Source: Mesorhizobium sp. WSM3626 (GTDB lineage: Bacteria; Pseudomonadota; Alphaproteobacteria; Rhizobiales; Rhizobiaceae). From it: a DNA stretch of 64,000 bases. The DNA is taken from NCBI RefSeq assembly GCF_000513935.1, contig NZ_AZUY01000017.1:1-64000 (forward strand), read 5' to 3'. Within the stretch, counting starts at the first letter, position 1. Each line of letters begins with the position of its first letter. Shown here in pieces: positions 15,293 to 24,422 of the stretch. The notes below the pieces were generated by a model. The model was not told where the DNA came from and did not search any database. It saw nothing but the letters and a program-made list of their open reading frames with translations. A program made the position numbers and the translations under genes.

Positions 15293-16795
15293 ATGGAAAA
15301 GCGAATCTATCCCCAAGCCATCGAATCTGTCGTCATGCCCGAGCCTTTTGGCCGGCAGAGCTTCGACAACGCCGAAAAGGCCGTTGCCGCGCTGCAGGTG
15401 CTCTACGACCGCAACACCAAGTTCCTGCGCGATTCCTTCGCGGCCCTTGCCGCCGGCGGCGACAGCAGCAAGCGCTACCGGGCCTTCTACCCCGAGATTG
15501 GCGTCACCACGAGTTCGTTCACCCAGGTCGACTCTCGCCAGGCCTATGGCCACATGCCGACGCCCGGTCATTTCGCTACCACGGTTACCCAGCCGGACCT
15601 GTTCGAGACCTACCTCATCGAGCAGCTTCGGCTGATCATGCGCAATCACGGCGTGTCGGTGACCGTCTCGGAATCGACCACGCCGATCCCGCTGCATTTC
15701 GCTTTCCTGGAAGGCACCTATGTCGACGGCGCTGATGCCGAACGTATCAAGCGGCCGATCCGCGACCTGTTCGACGTGCCGGATCTCGACGGCACCGACG
15801 ATCAGATCGCCAACGGTACGTTCGAGGTCGCCTTCGGCGAGCCCCGGCCGCTGGCGCCGTTCACGGCGCAGCGCATCGACTATTCACTGCACCGCATGAC
15901 GCACTACACCGCAACCAGCCCGCAGCATTTCCAGAATTTCGTGCTGTTCACCAACTATCAGTTCTATATCGACGAGTTCGTCGCCCGCGCCCGCGCCCTG
16001 ATGGAAAACGGTGGTGAAGGCTACACGGAATTTGTCGAACCTGGCAACGTCATCACCCGGTCCGGGCAGAGCGCTCCCAGTGAAGGCGTAGCGCCACAGC
16101 GCCTGCCGCAGATGCCGGCCTACCATCTGAAGAAGCCGAACCATGGTGGCATCACCATGGTCAATATCGGCGTGGGTCCTTCCAACGCCAAGACCATCAC
16201 CGACCATATCGCGGTGCTTCGGCCACATGCCTGGGTGATGCTTGGTCACTGCGCCGGGCTGCGCAACACCCAGGCGCTGGGCGATTATGTGCTCGCGCAT
16301 GCCTATGTGCGCGAAGACCACGTGCTGGACGACGATCTGCCGGTGTGGGTGCCGATCCCGCCGTTGGCCGAGATCCAGGTTGCGCTACAGGAAGCAGTAG
16401 CCGAGGTTACCGGCCTGTCGGGCTATGATCTGAAGCGCATCATGCGCACTGGCACCGTCGCCACCATCGACAACCGCAACTGGGAACTGCGCGACCAGCG
16501 CGGACCCGTGCAGCGCCTGTCGCAGTCGCGCGCTATCGCCCTCGATATGGAATCGGCGACGATCGCCGCCAATGGCTTCCGCTTCCGCGTCCCCTACGGC
16601 ACGCTGCTGTGCGTTTCCGACAAGCCGCTGCATGGCGAGTTGAAATTGCCTGGTATGGCGACAGAGTTCTACAAGCGTCAGGTGGCGCAACACCTGACCA
16701 TCGGCATCAGGGCGATGGAAAAGCTGGCCGAGATGCCGATGGAGCGGCTGCATTCGCGCAAGCTCCGGAGCTTTTCGGAGACAGCATTCCAGTAG
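15293..16795 (+). CDS. amn: AMP nucleosidase
   Basis: A 500-residue cytosolic enzyme that cleaves AMP to adenine and ribose 5-phosphate, controlling adenylate levels. The N-terminal ~190 residues are the regulatory domain (DNAEKAVAALQVLYDRNTKFL, YPEIGVTTSSFTQVDSRQAYGH). The C-terminal half is the nucleoside-phosphorylase fold (MVNIGVGPSNAKTITDHIAVL, VMLGHCAGLRNTQALGDYV, ALDMESATIAANGFRFRVPYGTLLCVSDKPLHGE with the catalytic acidic residues). Length matches Amn. The frame is open upstream; the ATG at 15293 (MEKRIYPQAIESVV) is chosen by family alignment, although no strong ribosome-binding site is visible. Confidence 0.95.
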   Translation: MEKRIYPQAIESVVMPEPFGRQSFDNAEKAVAALQVLYDRNTKFLRDSFAALAAGGDSSKRYRAFYPEIGVTTSSFTQVDSRQAYGHMPTPGHFATTVTQPDLFETYLIEQLRLIMRNHGVSVTVSESTTPIPLHFAFLEGTYVDGADAERIKRPIRDLFDVPDLDGTDDQIANGTFEVAFGEPRPLAPFTAQRIDYSLHRMTHYTATSPQHFQNFVLFTNYQFYIDEFVARARALMENGGEGYTEFVEPGNVITRSGQSAPSEGVAPQRLPQMPAYHLKKPNHGGITMVNIGVGPSNAKTITDHIAVLRPHAWVMLGHCAGLRNTQALGDYVLAHAYVREDHVLDDDLPVWVPIPPLAEIQVALQEAVAEVTGLSGYDLKRIMRTGTVATIDNRNWELRDQRGPVQRLSQSRAIALDMESATIAANGFRFRVPYGTLLCVSDKPLHGELKLPGMATEFYKRQVAQHLTIGIRAMEKLAEMPMERLHSRKLRSFSETAFQ

Positions 16796-16902
16796 GCGGT
16801 CGCTTGAAGGCTCGGCGAGGCAATTCGTCGTCTTGCTCGGCCGCAATTTGGCCGATAAGCAATCGAACGGATCGTCAGGCGGCATTCGGCAGACACGACC
16901 CA

Positions 16903-17937
16903 ATGATGACAGGCGCGCGCTTGAACATGATGGCTGGGCTGGCATTCCTGGCAATGACGGCATTGTCGGCCGCTTTGTTGGCCGGGTTTTTCGGCGCGTT
17001 GCATCCCGCTTTCGATTCCTTTTCGCATTTTCGCATTCACCTCAGCGTGCTGATGGTGCTTTTGGCGCTGCCACTGCTTGCGAGTTCCTACCGGCTGCAG
17101 GCGGCCGCGGCACTGCTCTTCGCCGTCGCCTGCCTGGCCACGACGGCAAGCGCATTGCCAAGGCTGTGGCCGCAGCCGGCGGTTGCCAAGCCCGCCGACC
17201 AGATCGTCTACAGCCTGCTGCAGATGAACCTTCGCTTCAACAATCCAACGCCGAAGAAAGTGCTCTCACTGATCGGCCGCACCAATCCGGACGTGATCAC
17301 GCTCGACGAGGTGTCGGCGATGTGGACGACCGAGCTTGGCTACATCGCCAGCGCCTATCCCTACCGGATCCTCTGCCCTTACCCGAACCGCATGTTCGGC
17401 GTGGCGCTGCTGTCGCGCCGGCCGTTTGTCGCCGACACCGCGCCGCGTTGCGAGCCGCGCGGCGCGATGGCGACCGCCACTATCGACTTTGGCGGGAGCG
17501 ATGTCGATGTCGCCGCGATCCATTTGACATGGCCCTGGCCGAAGGAGCAATACTGGCAGATCGGCGAACTGGCGCAGCCACTGGCCGCGCTCGGCGAGAC
17601 AGCGATCCTGGCCGGGGATTGCAACGCCGTGCCTTGGAGTGCCGCGGTGCGGCGGGTCGCGGCTCTCGGCGGGCTGATACTCATGCCTTCAGCCGGCCCG
17701 ACCTGGATTCACCGGACACTGCCCGATTTCCTGCGCCGCTATGCAGGCCTGCCGATCGACCAGGTGTTCAGCAAGGGCGGGCTGACCATTCTGTCTTCGA
17801 CGCGGCTGGAGGATACCGGCTCCGACCATCTGCCGGTGCTGGTCGAGTTCTCCGTCCGCACGGGCGACAAGCAACCCCATGACGAGCACGAGAGCGCGCT
17901 CGCGGCACACGATCTCCAAGACAAACCGCGCGGCTGA
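16903..17937 (+). CDS. Membrane-anchored endonuclease/exonuclease/phosphatase-fold protein
   Basis: 344 residues. Two or three hydrophobic segments occupy residues ~8-95. The rest is an EEP-fold domain: LLQMNLRFNN at its start, NPDVITLDEVSAMW with the metal-binding glutamate, AIHLTWPWP, LAGDCNAVPWS with the Asp/Asn pair, and DTGSDHLPVLVEF with the catalytic Asp-His. This layout is usual for membrane-tethered EEP proteins (YafD-like). The domain faces the periplasm or cytoplasm depending on segment count. Substrate unknown (nucleic acid or phosphoester). The start at 16903 (ATGATG) is chosen to match the first membrane segment. Confidence 0.82.
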   Translation: MMTGARLNMMAGLAFLAMTALSAALLAGFFGALHPAFDSFSHFRIHLSVLMVLLALPLLASSYRLQAAAALLFAVACLATTASALPRLWPQPAVAKPADQIVYSLLQMNLRFNNPTPKKVLSLIGRTNPDVITLDEVSAMWTTELGYIASAYPYRILCPYPNRMFGVALLSRRPFVADTAPRCEPRGAMATATIDFGGSDVDVAAIHLTWPWPKEQYWQIGELAQPLAALGETAILAGDCNAVPWSAAVRRVAALGGLILMPSAGPTWIHRTLPDFLRRYAGLPIDQVFSKGGLTILSSTRLEDTGSDHLPVLVEFSVRTGDKQPHDEHESALAAHDLQDKPRG

Positions 17938-17978
17938 TGCTTCGCCGTCCCAAGACGGGGCACCATCGCGAATGCGCA

Positions 17979-18096
17979 AGCGCGGTTCAGTGTTTGTTAG
18001 AATCACCGAACCGCTCTAACCCTTTATTTCGACGCACTTCCCAAGGGAAAGCGCTGCGCGCTTTGCCCGGGAAAACCGCCACGCACTTTGCTCTAG
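17979..18096. repeat. Palindromic intergenic repeat, copy B
   Basis: This begins agcgcggttcagtgtttgtta and has the complementary gaaccgctc 20 bases on; the arms gcggttc / gaaccgc pair perfectly. It shares order and sequence with copy A at 1752-1850, then diverges and continues with further self-complementary parts (gaaagcgctgcgcgctttgc). It lies between two convergent genes. Confidence 0.6.
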
Positions 18097-18111
18097 ACGC
18101 CAACGACGCCT

Positions 18112-18708
18112 TCAAGGTTTGGTCAGCGCGTCGACCAGGTGCTCGACGCGGCCGCCATCACGATGCTCGCGGGCATCGAACGCATTCTGCCTGGCTTCGT
18201 ATTCGGCATAGATGGCGTTAATGCGCCGCCTTGCTTCGATGTGCGTGCCCATGCAGAACCAGTTGTCGGGGCGCTTCAGCCCGACAAGCGCGGTCTCGGT
18301 GGCCCGCATCATCCGCGCCGCAATGCGGCCGTGCGTATGCTCATGCTTGCGGACGCCGGCCATGAAACGGTCCCAGCGCTCGCGCAGTCTTGTATCTGTT
18401 GGCGAGAGCCGCCGTGGGAAGGTGTAGGTTACGTCGAGCGTCCCGTTGGCCTGACGCAGGCGACAGGTCCCATCCTGACGGGCGATATCGAGATCCCAGT
18501 GCGTGGTGTAGCCGGTTTCGGCGATGGCGCGCGCCATATAGCCGTGCTTGGGTCCCAATCGGTCCATCGCCACGACAAGAGCGGCGCCGGTCCTGCCGGC
18601 AACGTCATAGCTGCGGATATGCACGGTGAGCTTTGTGTCGGCCGAAGCAGCCGATGCGCAGACCAGCATGCCGGCCGCGGCGATCATAGTCAGGGTCCTC
18701 GAGCGCAT
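18112..18708 (-). CDS. Secreted DUF922-family putative Zn-dependent protease
   Basis: 198 residues with a signal peptide (MRSRTLTMIAAAGMLVCASA, cleavage before DTKLTVH). The mature part is a DUF922 domain: a YDVAGRTGAALVVAMDRLGP beta region, then TFPRRLSPTDTRLRERWDRF and the metal-binding HEHTHG at about residues 124-129, followed by downstream helices with CMG. The family is described as predicted zinc peptidases from the HExxH-like motif; activity is not established. The ATG at 18708 is preceded by gagaggagg. It lies downstream of etfD on the same strand, separated by a long hairpin. Confidence 0.8.
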   Translation of the reverse strand: MRSRTLTMIAAAGMLVCASAASADTKLTVHIRSYDVAGRTGAALVVAMDRLGPKHGYMARAIAETGYTTHWDLDIARQDGTCRLRQANGTLDVTYTFPRRLSPTDTRLRERWDRFMAGVRKHEHTHGRIAARMMRATETALVGLKRPDNWFCMGTHIEARRRINAIYAEYEARQNAFDAREHRDGGRVEHLVDALTKP

Positions 18709-18745
18709 GTCCGCCTCCTCTCCGGAAGCCATGAGACCATACTCC

Positions 18746-18783
18746 GGGCGGCGCTTCAACGGGCTTGGTTGAAACGGCCGCCC
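18746..18783 (-). terminator. Long GC-rich hairpin downstream of etfD
   Basis: Outer arms gggcggc (18746-18752) and gccgccc (18777-18783) plus inner arms ttcaac / gttgaa form a two-tier stem. It lies 30-67 bases past the etfD stop on the minus strand. No T run follows, so it may be a transcript stabiliser or weak terminator rather than a classical one. Confidence 0.5.
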
Positions 18784-18812
18784 CTGCGGCGACAGACGAG
18801 GTCCGCCGCCGC

Positions 18813-20492
18813 TCACATACCCTGGTAGACCGGTCCTTCACCGCCCTGCGGCGGCACCCAGTTGATGTTCTGGTTCGGGTCCTTGATGTCGCAGGTCTTG
18901 CAGTGGACGCAGTTCTGCGCGTTGATGACGAAGCGCACGTCCTTGGCCTGCGGATCGGCGGCGGCGTTGCCATCCTTGTCCACCCACTCATAGACGCCCG
19001 CCGGACAATAGCGCGTGGAAGGTCCGGCGAAAACATCGTGCTCGGACCGTTGCTGCAGCGCCATGTCGCCGACGATGAGGTGCACCGGCTCGTTTTCCTC
19101 GTGATTGGTATTGGACAGGAACACCGAGGAGAGGCGGTCGAAGGTGAGCACGCCATCCGGCTTCGGATAAGCGATCTTCTTGTGCTGGGCGGCAGGCTCG
19201 AGCGTGGCATAGTCGGCCTTGCCATGCTTCAGCGTGCCGAAGGGCGAGACGCCGAACAGCGTGTTCAGCCACATATCGAGGCCGCCGAGGCTGACGCCTA
19301 TGACGGTGCCGAAGCGCGACCATAGCGGCTTGACGTTGCGCACCTTCTTCAGGTCCTTGCCGATGTCGGTCGCGCGCCAGGCTTCTTCGTAGGCGGAAAG
19401 CTCGTCATTGGCACGGCCGGCGCCGATCGCCTCGGCGACATGATCGGCCGCCAGCATGCCGGACAGCACGGCATTGTGCGAACCCTTGATGCGCGGCACA
19501 TTGACGAAGCCCGCCGCGCATCCCATCAGCGCGCCGCCCGGGAACGACAATTTCGGCACCGACTGCCAACCACCCTCCGTTATGGCGCGCGCACCGTAGC
19601 CCAGGCGCTTGGCGCCCTCGAACGTGCCTGCGATCGCCGGATGGGTCTTGAAGCGCTGGAATTCCTCGAAGGACGACAGATAAGGATTTTTGTAATTGAG
19701 GTGGAGGACGAAGCCGACAGCCACCTGGTTGTCCTCCAGATGATAGAGGAACGAACCGCCTCCGGTCTTCATGTCGAGCGGCCAGCCGAAGGAATGCTGC
19801 ACCAGACCGGGCCGATGGTTCTCCGGCTTGACCTGCCAGAGTTCCTTGAGGCCGATGCCGTATTTGCCCGGCTCGCGGCCATCGGAGAGTTTGTATCTGG
19901 CGATCAACTGCTTGGCGAGCGAACCGCGCGCGCCCTCGCCGATCAGCACGTACTTGCCCATCAGCGCCATGCCCGGCGCGAAGCCCGGACCGTGCGTGCC
20001 GTCCTTCTCGACACCCATGTCTCCGGTAACGACGCCGGTGACGGCACCTTCTTCATTGTAGAGCAGGCCGGTCGCGGCAAAGCCTGGATAGATCTCGACG
20101 CCAAGCGCTTCGGCCTTGCCGGCCAGCCAACGGCAGACGTTCCCCAGCGAGACGATATAGTTGCCGTGGTTGTTCATCAGCGGCGGCATGAGGATGTTGG
20201 GCAGGCGGAACGAGCCGGCGGGGCCGAGCACAAGGAAATGGTCCGCCGTGACCGGCGTCTTGAAGGGATGACCATCCTCCTCGCGCCAGCCGGGCAATAG
20301 CCGGTCGATGCCGATCGGATCGACGACGGCACCCGATAGGATATGGGCGCCGACCTCGCCGCCCTTTTCCAGCACGACGACCGAGAGCTCGGGATTGACC
20401 TGCTTGAGGCGGATGGCCGCGGCAAGGCCGGCCGGTCCGGCACCGACGATGACCACGTCGAATTCCATGCTTTCGCGTTCGATATCGCTCAT
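18813..20492 (-). CDS. etfD: Electron transfer flavoprotein-ubiquinone oxidoreductase
   Basis: A 559-residue membrane-associated flavoenzyme that passes electrons from reduced ETF (fed by acyl-CoA dehydrogenases) to ubiquinone. The N terminus has the FAD-binding GAGPAGLAAAIRLKQ loop. The middle carries the quinone/FAD domains (GEGARGSLAKQL, GFVNVPRIKGSHNAVLSGMLAAD). The C terminus binds a 4Fe-4S cluster (CVHCKTCDIKDP plus the upstream YCPAGVYEW cysteine). The ATG at 20492 (MSDIERESMEFDVVIVGAG) is the family start; the frame extends further upstream only from a TTG. It would serve the isovaleryl-CoA dehydrogenase encoded at 6597-7760. Confidence 0.95.
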   Translation of the reverse strand: MSDIERESMEFDVVIVGAGPAGLAAAIRLKQVNPELSVVVLEKGGEVGAHILSGAVVDPIGIDRLLPGWREEDGHPFKTPVTADHFLVLGPAGSFRLPNILMPPLMNNHGNYIVSLGNVCRWLAGKAEALGVEIYPGFAATGLLYNEEGAVTGVVTGDMGVEKDGTHGPGFAPGMALMGKYVLIGEGARGSLAKQLIARYKLSDGREPGKYGIGLKELWQVKPENHRPGLVQHSFGWPLDMKTGGGSFLYHLEDNQVAVGFVLHLNYKNPYLSSFEEFQRFKTHPAIAGTFEGAKRLGYGARAITEGGWQSVPKLSFPGGALMGCAAGFVNVPRIKGSHNAVLSGMLAADHVAEAIGAGRANDELSAYEEAWRATDIGKDLKKVRNVKPLWSRFGTVIGVSLGGLDMWLNTLFGVSPFGTLKHGKADYATLEPAAQHKKIAYPKPDGVLTFDRLSSVFLSNTNHEENEPVHLIVGDMALQQRSEHDVFAGPSTRYCPAGVYEWVDKDGNAAADPQAKDVRFVINAQNCVHCKTCDIKDPNQNINWVPPQGGEGPVYQGM

Positions 20493-20712
20493 CAACCCCT
20501 CCGCACTGGCTTGCCGCCGTTGGCGTATCTTGCTGGCTCTTGCGCTGCATAGCGCATCATTTGGCGACAGGAAACCGGCGCATACGTGACAATGCGGATT
20601 TGGCCAAAAAGTCGCGCATCCCGCGGCAGGCAAGCCGCTTCCACGCGGCGCGACCCGCCAAACTTGCGTTTTTTATTGTTCGACGGCTTGCTTATCGGCC
20701 ATACTTCCCGCC

Positions 20713-21357
20713 ATGCGCATTCCCGGGCCAGGCGGCTTCTCTTCGACGCGCTTTCCATCAACGCCCGGCCGGGCCTGCCGGGCGATTACTTTGGCCCTTT
20801 TGGTTTTGGCGCCGGGTCATGCCGTCGCCGATGAAGTGAAGGTCTGGTCGACAGGCGCGTACTCATTCTCCGACGAGCTTGGCGGTTTCCGCATCACCGG
20901 AGCCTCCGGCATTGGAAGCAAGGACGATCCGCTTGTCATCACCGAAGAGCTGAATTCGGCGACACCCGTGACGCTGACCATCCGCACCACAAAGCCGATC
21001 CAGACATTCGGCAAGGCGGGTGAGTTCGCCAACGGCATCATGTATATGCGCATAGAAGTGCTCAACAACAGCGGCCAGGGCTGGATTGAATTCCAGTTCG
21101 AGCTGCAGGAAATACTGGACCAGCCAAGCGTGTTCGGAGACGGGCTTTCGTTCGACCAGCGCAACAAGACACCTGACAATATCTGGTCGAGCAATTTCGC
21201 CGATTTCGATCGCGAGTTCGAACCCTATGATCGGCTGCTGTTCAAAAACGGCAAGGTCGATCCGCTGAAGACCGCCCGCTTCGAATTCCTGATGACCGAC
21301 TACACGCCGCGTTGGACCTTCTATCTCGTGCAGGATCCACGCATACCCACCGGCTAG
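20713..21357 (+). CDS. Secreted protein of unknown function
   Basis: 214 residues. A long N-terminal region ends in a hydrophobic segment (AITLALLVLAPGHAVA), probably a signal peptide, before DEVKVWSTGAYSFSDELGGF. The remainder is beta-rich, with NSATPVTLTIRTTKPIQTF and GWIEFQFELQEILDQPSVFGDGLSF. I do not recognise a family. It lies between divergent etfD and the uracil-DNA glycosylase gene. A later start that shortens the leader is possible. Confidence 0.65.
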   Translation: MRIPGPGGFSSTRFPSTPGRACRAITLALLVLAPGHAVADEVKVWSTGAYSFSDELGGFRITGASGIGSKDDPLVITEELNSATPVTLTIRTTKPIQTFGKAGEFANGIMYMRIEVLNNSGQGWIEFQFELQEILDQPSVFGDGLSFDQRNKTPDNIWSSNFADFDREFEPYDRLLFKNGKVDPLKTARFEFLMTDYTPRWTFYLVQDPRIPTG

Positions 21358-21445
21358 ACCGCGACGTCTCCTTGGCAGCGGGATTGGCTGCCGCCACGGC
21401 CTTCCCGAGGTTGCAAATTGGCGCCGCCCGGACGATGGTGCGGCC

Positions 21446-22318
21446 ATGACTGCCGCCTCTCCCAATCATCCGGTCGATTTCGCCGATCTGCTCGCCTTCT
21501 ATGCCAGCGCGGGTGTTGACGAGGCTTTGGAGGATGCGCCGGTAAACCGGTTCGCGGAGGCCGCGCCGAAGCCGGCGGAGCGCATGCCGACGGCGACGCC
21601 ACGCGAAAGCAGCGCACCAGAGCAGCCGCCCGCGGCTCCGCCGCGCCTCGATGGGCGCGCCGTGCCAGATGCTCCGGCCCCGCGCCCGCCGACCTCGGCC
21701 GTGCCCGACGAGGCGCAGGCGGCGCTGGCTCGCCAACTGGCGACCGCGGCGGCGTCCCTGGACGAGCTGCGCCAGCACATGGCCGCTTTCGAGGGCTGCA
21801 ATCTCAAGGGCACCGCCAAGAACCTGGTATTCGCCGACGGCAACCCGCAAGCCGCTGTCATGCTGGTCGGTGAAGCCCCCGGCCGCGACGAGGACATTGA
21901 AGGATTGCCCTTCGTCGGCCGCTCGGGCCGCCTGCTCGACCGCATGCTGGCCGCGATCGGCCTCGACCGCGGCTCGGTCTACATAGCCAATGTCATTCCC
22001 TGGCGGCCGCCCGGCAACCGCACGCCGACGCCCCACGAGACAGAGATCTGCCGGCCGTTCATCGAGCGTCAGATCGAGCTGGTCAATCCCAAGGTGCTGA
22101 TCAATCTCGGCGGTCCGTCGGCCAAGACCTTGCTCAACACCTCGGAAGGTATCCTGCGGCTGCGCGGCACCTGGCGCGTCCACACCACGGCGTCCGGCGT
22201 TGCCATTCCGGCCATGCCGACGCTGCATCCGGCCTATCTCTTGCGGACGCCCGCACACAAGAAGCTCGCGTGGCGGGATTTTCTGGAGGTGAAGGCGAAG
22301 CTGCGGGCGCTCTCCTAG
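21446..22318 (+). CDS. Uracil-DNA glycosylase, family-4 like, lacking two Fe-S cysteines
   Basis: 290 residues. Residues 1-105 are a low-complexity Ala/Pro-rich extension. The glycosylase domain follows: GEAPGRDEDIEGLPFVGRSGRLL (motif A), PPGNRTPTPHE, and HPAYLLR (motif B with the catalytic histidine). Family-4 enzymes bind 4Fe-4S with four cysteines; here only two positions keep Cys (FEGCNL and EICRPF) while the first of the CxxC pair is Phe and the one before RPPGNR is Trp (NVIPWRPP). It would remove uracil from DNA during base-excision repair. The start with few alternatives is the ATG at 21446. Confidence 0.85.
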   Translation: MTAASPNHPVDFADLLAFYASAGVDEALEDAPVNRFAEAAPKPAERMPTATPRESSAPEQPPAAPPRLDGRAVPDAPAPRPPTSAVPDEAQAALARQLATAAASLDELRQHMAAFEGCNLKGTAKNLVFADGNPQAAVMLVGEAPGRDEDIEGLPFVGRSGRLLDRMLAAIGLDRGSVYIANVIPWRPPGNRTPTPHETEICRPFIERQIELVNPKVLINLGGPSAKTLLNTSEGILRLRGTWRVHTTASGVAIPAMPTLHPAYLLRTPAHKKLAWRDFLEVKAKLRALS

Positions 22319-22372
22319 CGATGACCTCGCGGGTAATTGAAATGCTTTGGCCCGCGGCTTAACCATTCTCCC

Positions 22373-23185
22373 ATGACAACGCCTCAAACCTCCGCCGGCA
22401 GTCTCATACGCGAATGGCGCACGCGCCGCCGCATGAGCCAGCTCGACCTCGCCATGGAAGCCGAAATTTCGCAACGGCATCTCTCTTTCGTCGAAAGCGG
22501 TCGCGCCGCACCTTCGCGCGACATGGTGCTGCATCTGGCCGAGCAGCTTGCGATCCCACTGCGGCAACGCAATCAATTGCTGCTGGCCGCGGGCTTCGCG
22601 CCGAGCTTCAGCGAACGGCCGCTCACCGATAGGACGCTGGCACCCGCGATGGCGGCGGTCGAGATGGTGCTCAAGGGGCATGAGCCGTTTCCGGCATTGG
22701 CGGTGGACCGGCATTGGAACCTGGTTAAGGCCAACGCGGCAATCGGGCCATTCCTGGCCGATGTTTCCGAGCCCTCATTGCTCCAGCCACCCGTCAATGT
22801 GCTGCGGCTCAGCCTCCACCCGGGTGGTGTCGCGCCGCGTATCGTGAATCTCCAGGAATGGCGCATCCACCTGCTCGAACGGCTGAAGCATCAGAACGAT
22901 GCCGCCGGCGACCCGGAGCTGATCGCATTGGAGCAAGAGCTTCGCGGCTACCCCTCCGGCCTGAAGAGCAGCCGGCCGGCGCCGGTCGAGCCGAATGCCA
23001 TCGTGCACCCGCTCAGGCTTGCCCACGGCGACACGGTGCTTTCCTTCATCAGCACCATTACCGTGTTCGGTACACCGCTGGATGTGACGCTTTCTGAACT
23101 GGCGATCGAGTCGTTCTTCCCGGCCGACGAACAGACAAGAGCGGTGCTGGTGCGGTTGGCGAAAGAGCGGACGGAACGGTCGTGA
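22373..23185 (+). CDS. XRE-family regulator with MmyB-like ligand domain
   Basis: 270 residues. Residues ~8-65 are a helix-turn-helix (IREWRTRRRMSQLDLAMEAEISQRHLSFVESGRAAPS). The rest is an MmyB-type PAS-like sensor domain (PFPALAVDRHWNLVKANAAIGPFL, LRLSLHPGGVAPRIVNLQEW, PLRLAHGDTVLSFISTITVFGTPLDVTLSELAIESFFPAD), reported in related proteins to bind fatty acids. The ATG at 22373 is chosen over an upstream frame opening. Its stop abuts the convergent transporter's stop in the palindrome TGATCA. Target genes unknown. Confidence 0.85.
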   Translation: MTTPQTSAGSLIREWRTRRRMSQLDLAMEAEISQRHLSFVESGRAAPSRDMVLHLAEQLAIPLRQRNQLLLAAGFAPSFSERPLTDRTLAPAMAAVEMVLKGHEPFPALAVDRHWNLVKANAAIGPFLADVSEPSLLQPPVNVLRLSLHPGGVAPRIVNLQEWRIHLLERLKHQNDAAGDPELIALEQELRGYPSGLKSSRPAPVEPNAIVHPLRLAHGDTVLSFISTITVFGTPLDVTLSELAIESFFPADEQTRAVLVRLAKERTERS

Positions 23186-24151
23186 TCATCCCTGCGGCAG
23201 GGCCGCCTTGCGGGTGCGGGTGCGCTCCAGACCCAGTTGCCGTTCGCGCCAGATGATGAAGATGCCGGCGGCCACCACGATCACACCACCGACCAGCGTG
23301 CCGGACGAGGTCACGTCGCCGAAAACGAAATAGCCGACGACGACGCCAAGGATCATCGAAGTGTATTCGAAAGGCGCCACTACCGAGGCTTCGGCATGGC
23401 GATAGGCCGCGGTCATCAGAATCTGGCCGAGGCCGCCACAGAAGCCGGCCATGATGAGCAGTGCTGCTTGCGCCGGCGTCAGCGATTGCCAGCCGAAGGG
23501 CAGCGTCAGCAGCGAGAGCACGCTCGCCGTTGACGAGAACCACAGCACGATGGTGGCCGTCTTCTCTGTCTGGACGAGATTGCGCACGAGCAACATGGCG
23601 ACAGCCGAGATTGCCGCGGCCGCCAGCGCGGCCATGACGCCCAGGACCTCCTGGTCGTCCAGCCCTTGATCCGAATTGAGCAGCGTCAGTTCCGGCCAGG
23701 AAATGATGAGCACGCCAATGAGGCCGATCGCGACGGCACTCCAGCGATAAACACGGATCGTCTCGCCAAGGAACACCGAGGAGAACACCACGACCAGCAG
23801 CGGCTGTGCATAGTTCAGGGTGATCGCCTCCGGCAACGGCAACCTGGTGAGCGCGAAAAAGCCGAGCCCCATGGCACCGACGCCGACGACGCCACGCGCG
23901 ACATGGTTGAAGGGACGTTTCGTGACGAATGCCGTGGCCAGATGTCCTTTCAATGCCAGGAAGGCAATGATCGGGAAGATGGCGAAGAAGGAACGGAAGA
24001 AGACGATCTGCCCGGCAGGCACGTCGCCCGCCGCCTTGATACAGGTTTGCATGCCGACAAAAACCGCCACGGAGACGATCTTCAGCACGATGCCCCTGAG
24101 CGTATCGTGGCCGCCGGTGGTTTCTGGTTGCGCCTCCGCCCCGGATGTCAC
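23186..24151 (-). CDS. DMT-superfamily (EamA) transporter
   Basis: 321 residues with about ten hydrophobic segments in two EamA repeats, for example LKIVSVAVFVGMQTCIKA and VVAPFEYTSMILGVVVGYFVFGD. It resembles exporters of amino acids or small metabolites; the substrate cannot be named. The C-terminal tail is basic (WRERQLGLERTRTRKAALPQG). The start is GTG, since upstream codons lead to a stop and the first membrane segment begins soon after. It is convergent with the XRE gene with no spacer. Confidence 0.85.
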   Translation of the reverse strand: MTSGAEAQPETTGGHDTLRGIVLKIVSVAVFVGMQTCIKAAGDVPAGQIVFFRSFFAIFPIIAFLALKGHLATAFVTKRPFNHVARGVVGVGAMGLGFFALTRLPLPEAITLNYAQPLLVVVFSSVFLGETIRVYRWSAVAIGLIGVLIISWPELTLLNSDQGLDDQEVLGVMAALAAAAISAVAMLLVRNLVQTEKTATIVLWFSSTASVLSLLTLPFGWQSLTPAQAALLIMAGFCGGLGQILMTAAYRHAEASVVAPFEYTSMILGVVVGYFVFGDVTSSGTLVGGVIVVAAGIFIIWRERQLGLERTRTRKAALPQG

Positions 24152-24422
24152 TTTGGCAATGCGTCTCTGCCCGCCGCCGAGGGCACGTTGCGGGTCTCGA
24201 AATGGCAGAACGGGAAATTATCGGGGCGCCGAACGAAAGCGCCCATCCCGAATTTCGGTGTGACGGCGGTCATGACTGCCCTCGCGATGATGAAAGGAAG
24301 GCCTGAATTAGGCTCTGCCGCAGTTTTGTCGAGGGTGTGTTTCGTGTAAAGAGCGCGGACTTTGAATTTTTTGGACCAGCCAAAACATGTCCGGTCCCGG
24401 AAAAGACAGGAAAAGCCAGGGA

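Noticed and set aside
22359..22366. TTAACCAT, a CtrA half-site, before the XRE/MmyB-type gene
   Set aside because: A single 8-base match with no second half-site is expected by chance in a window of this size.
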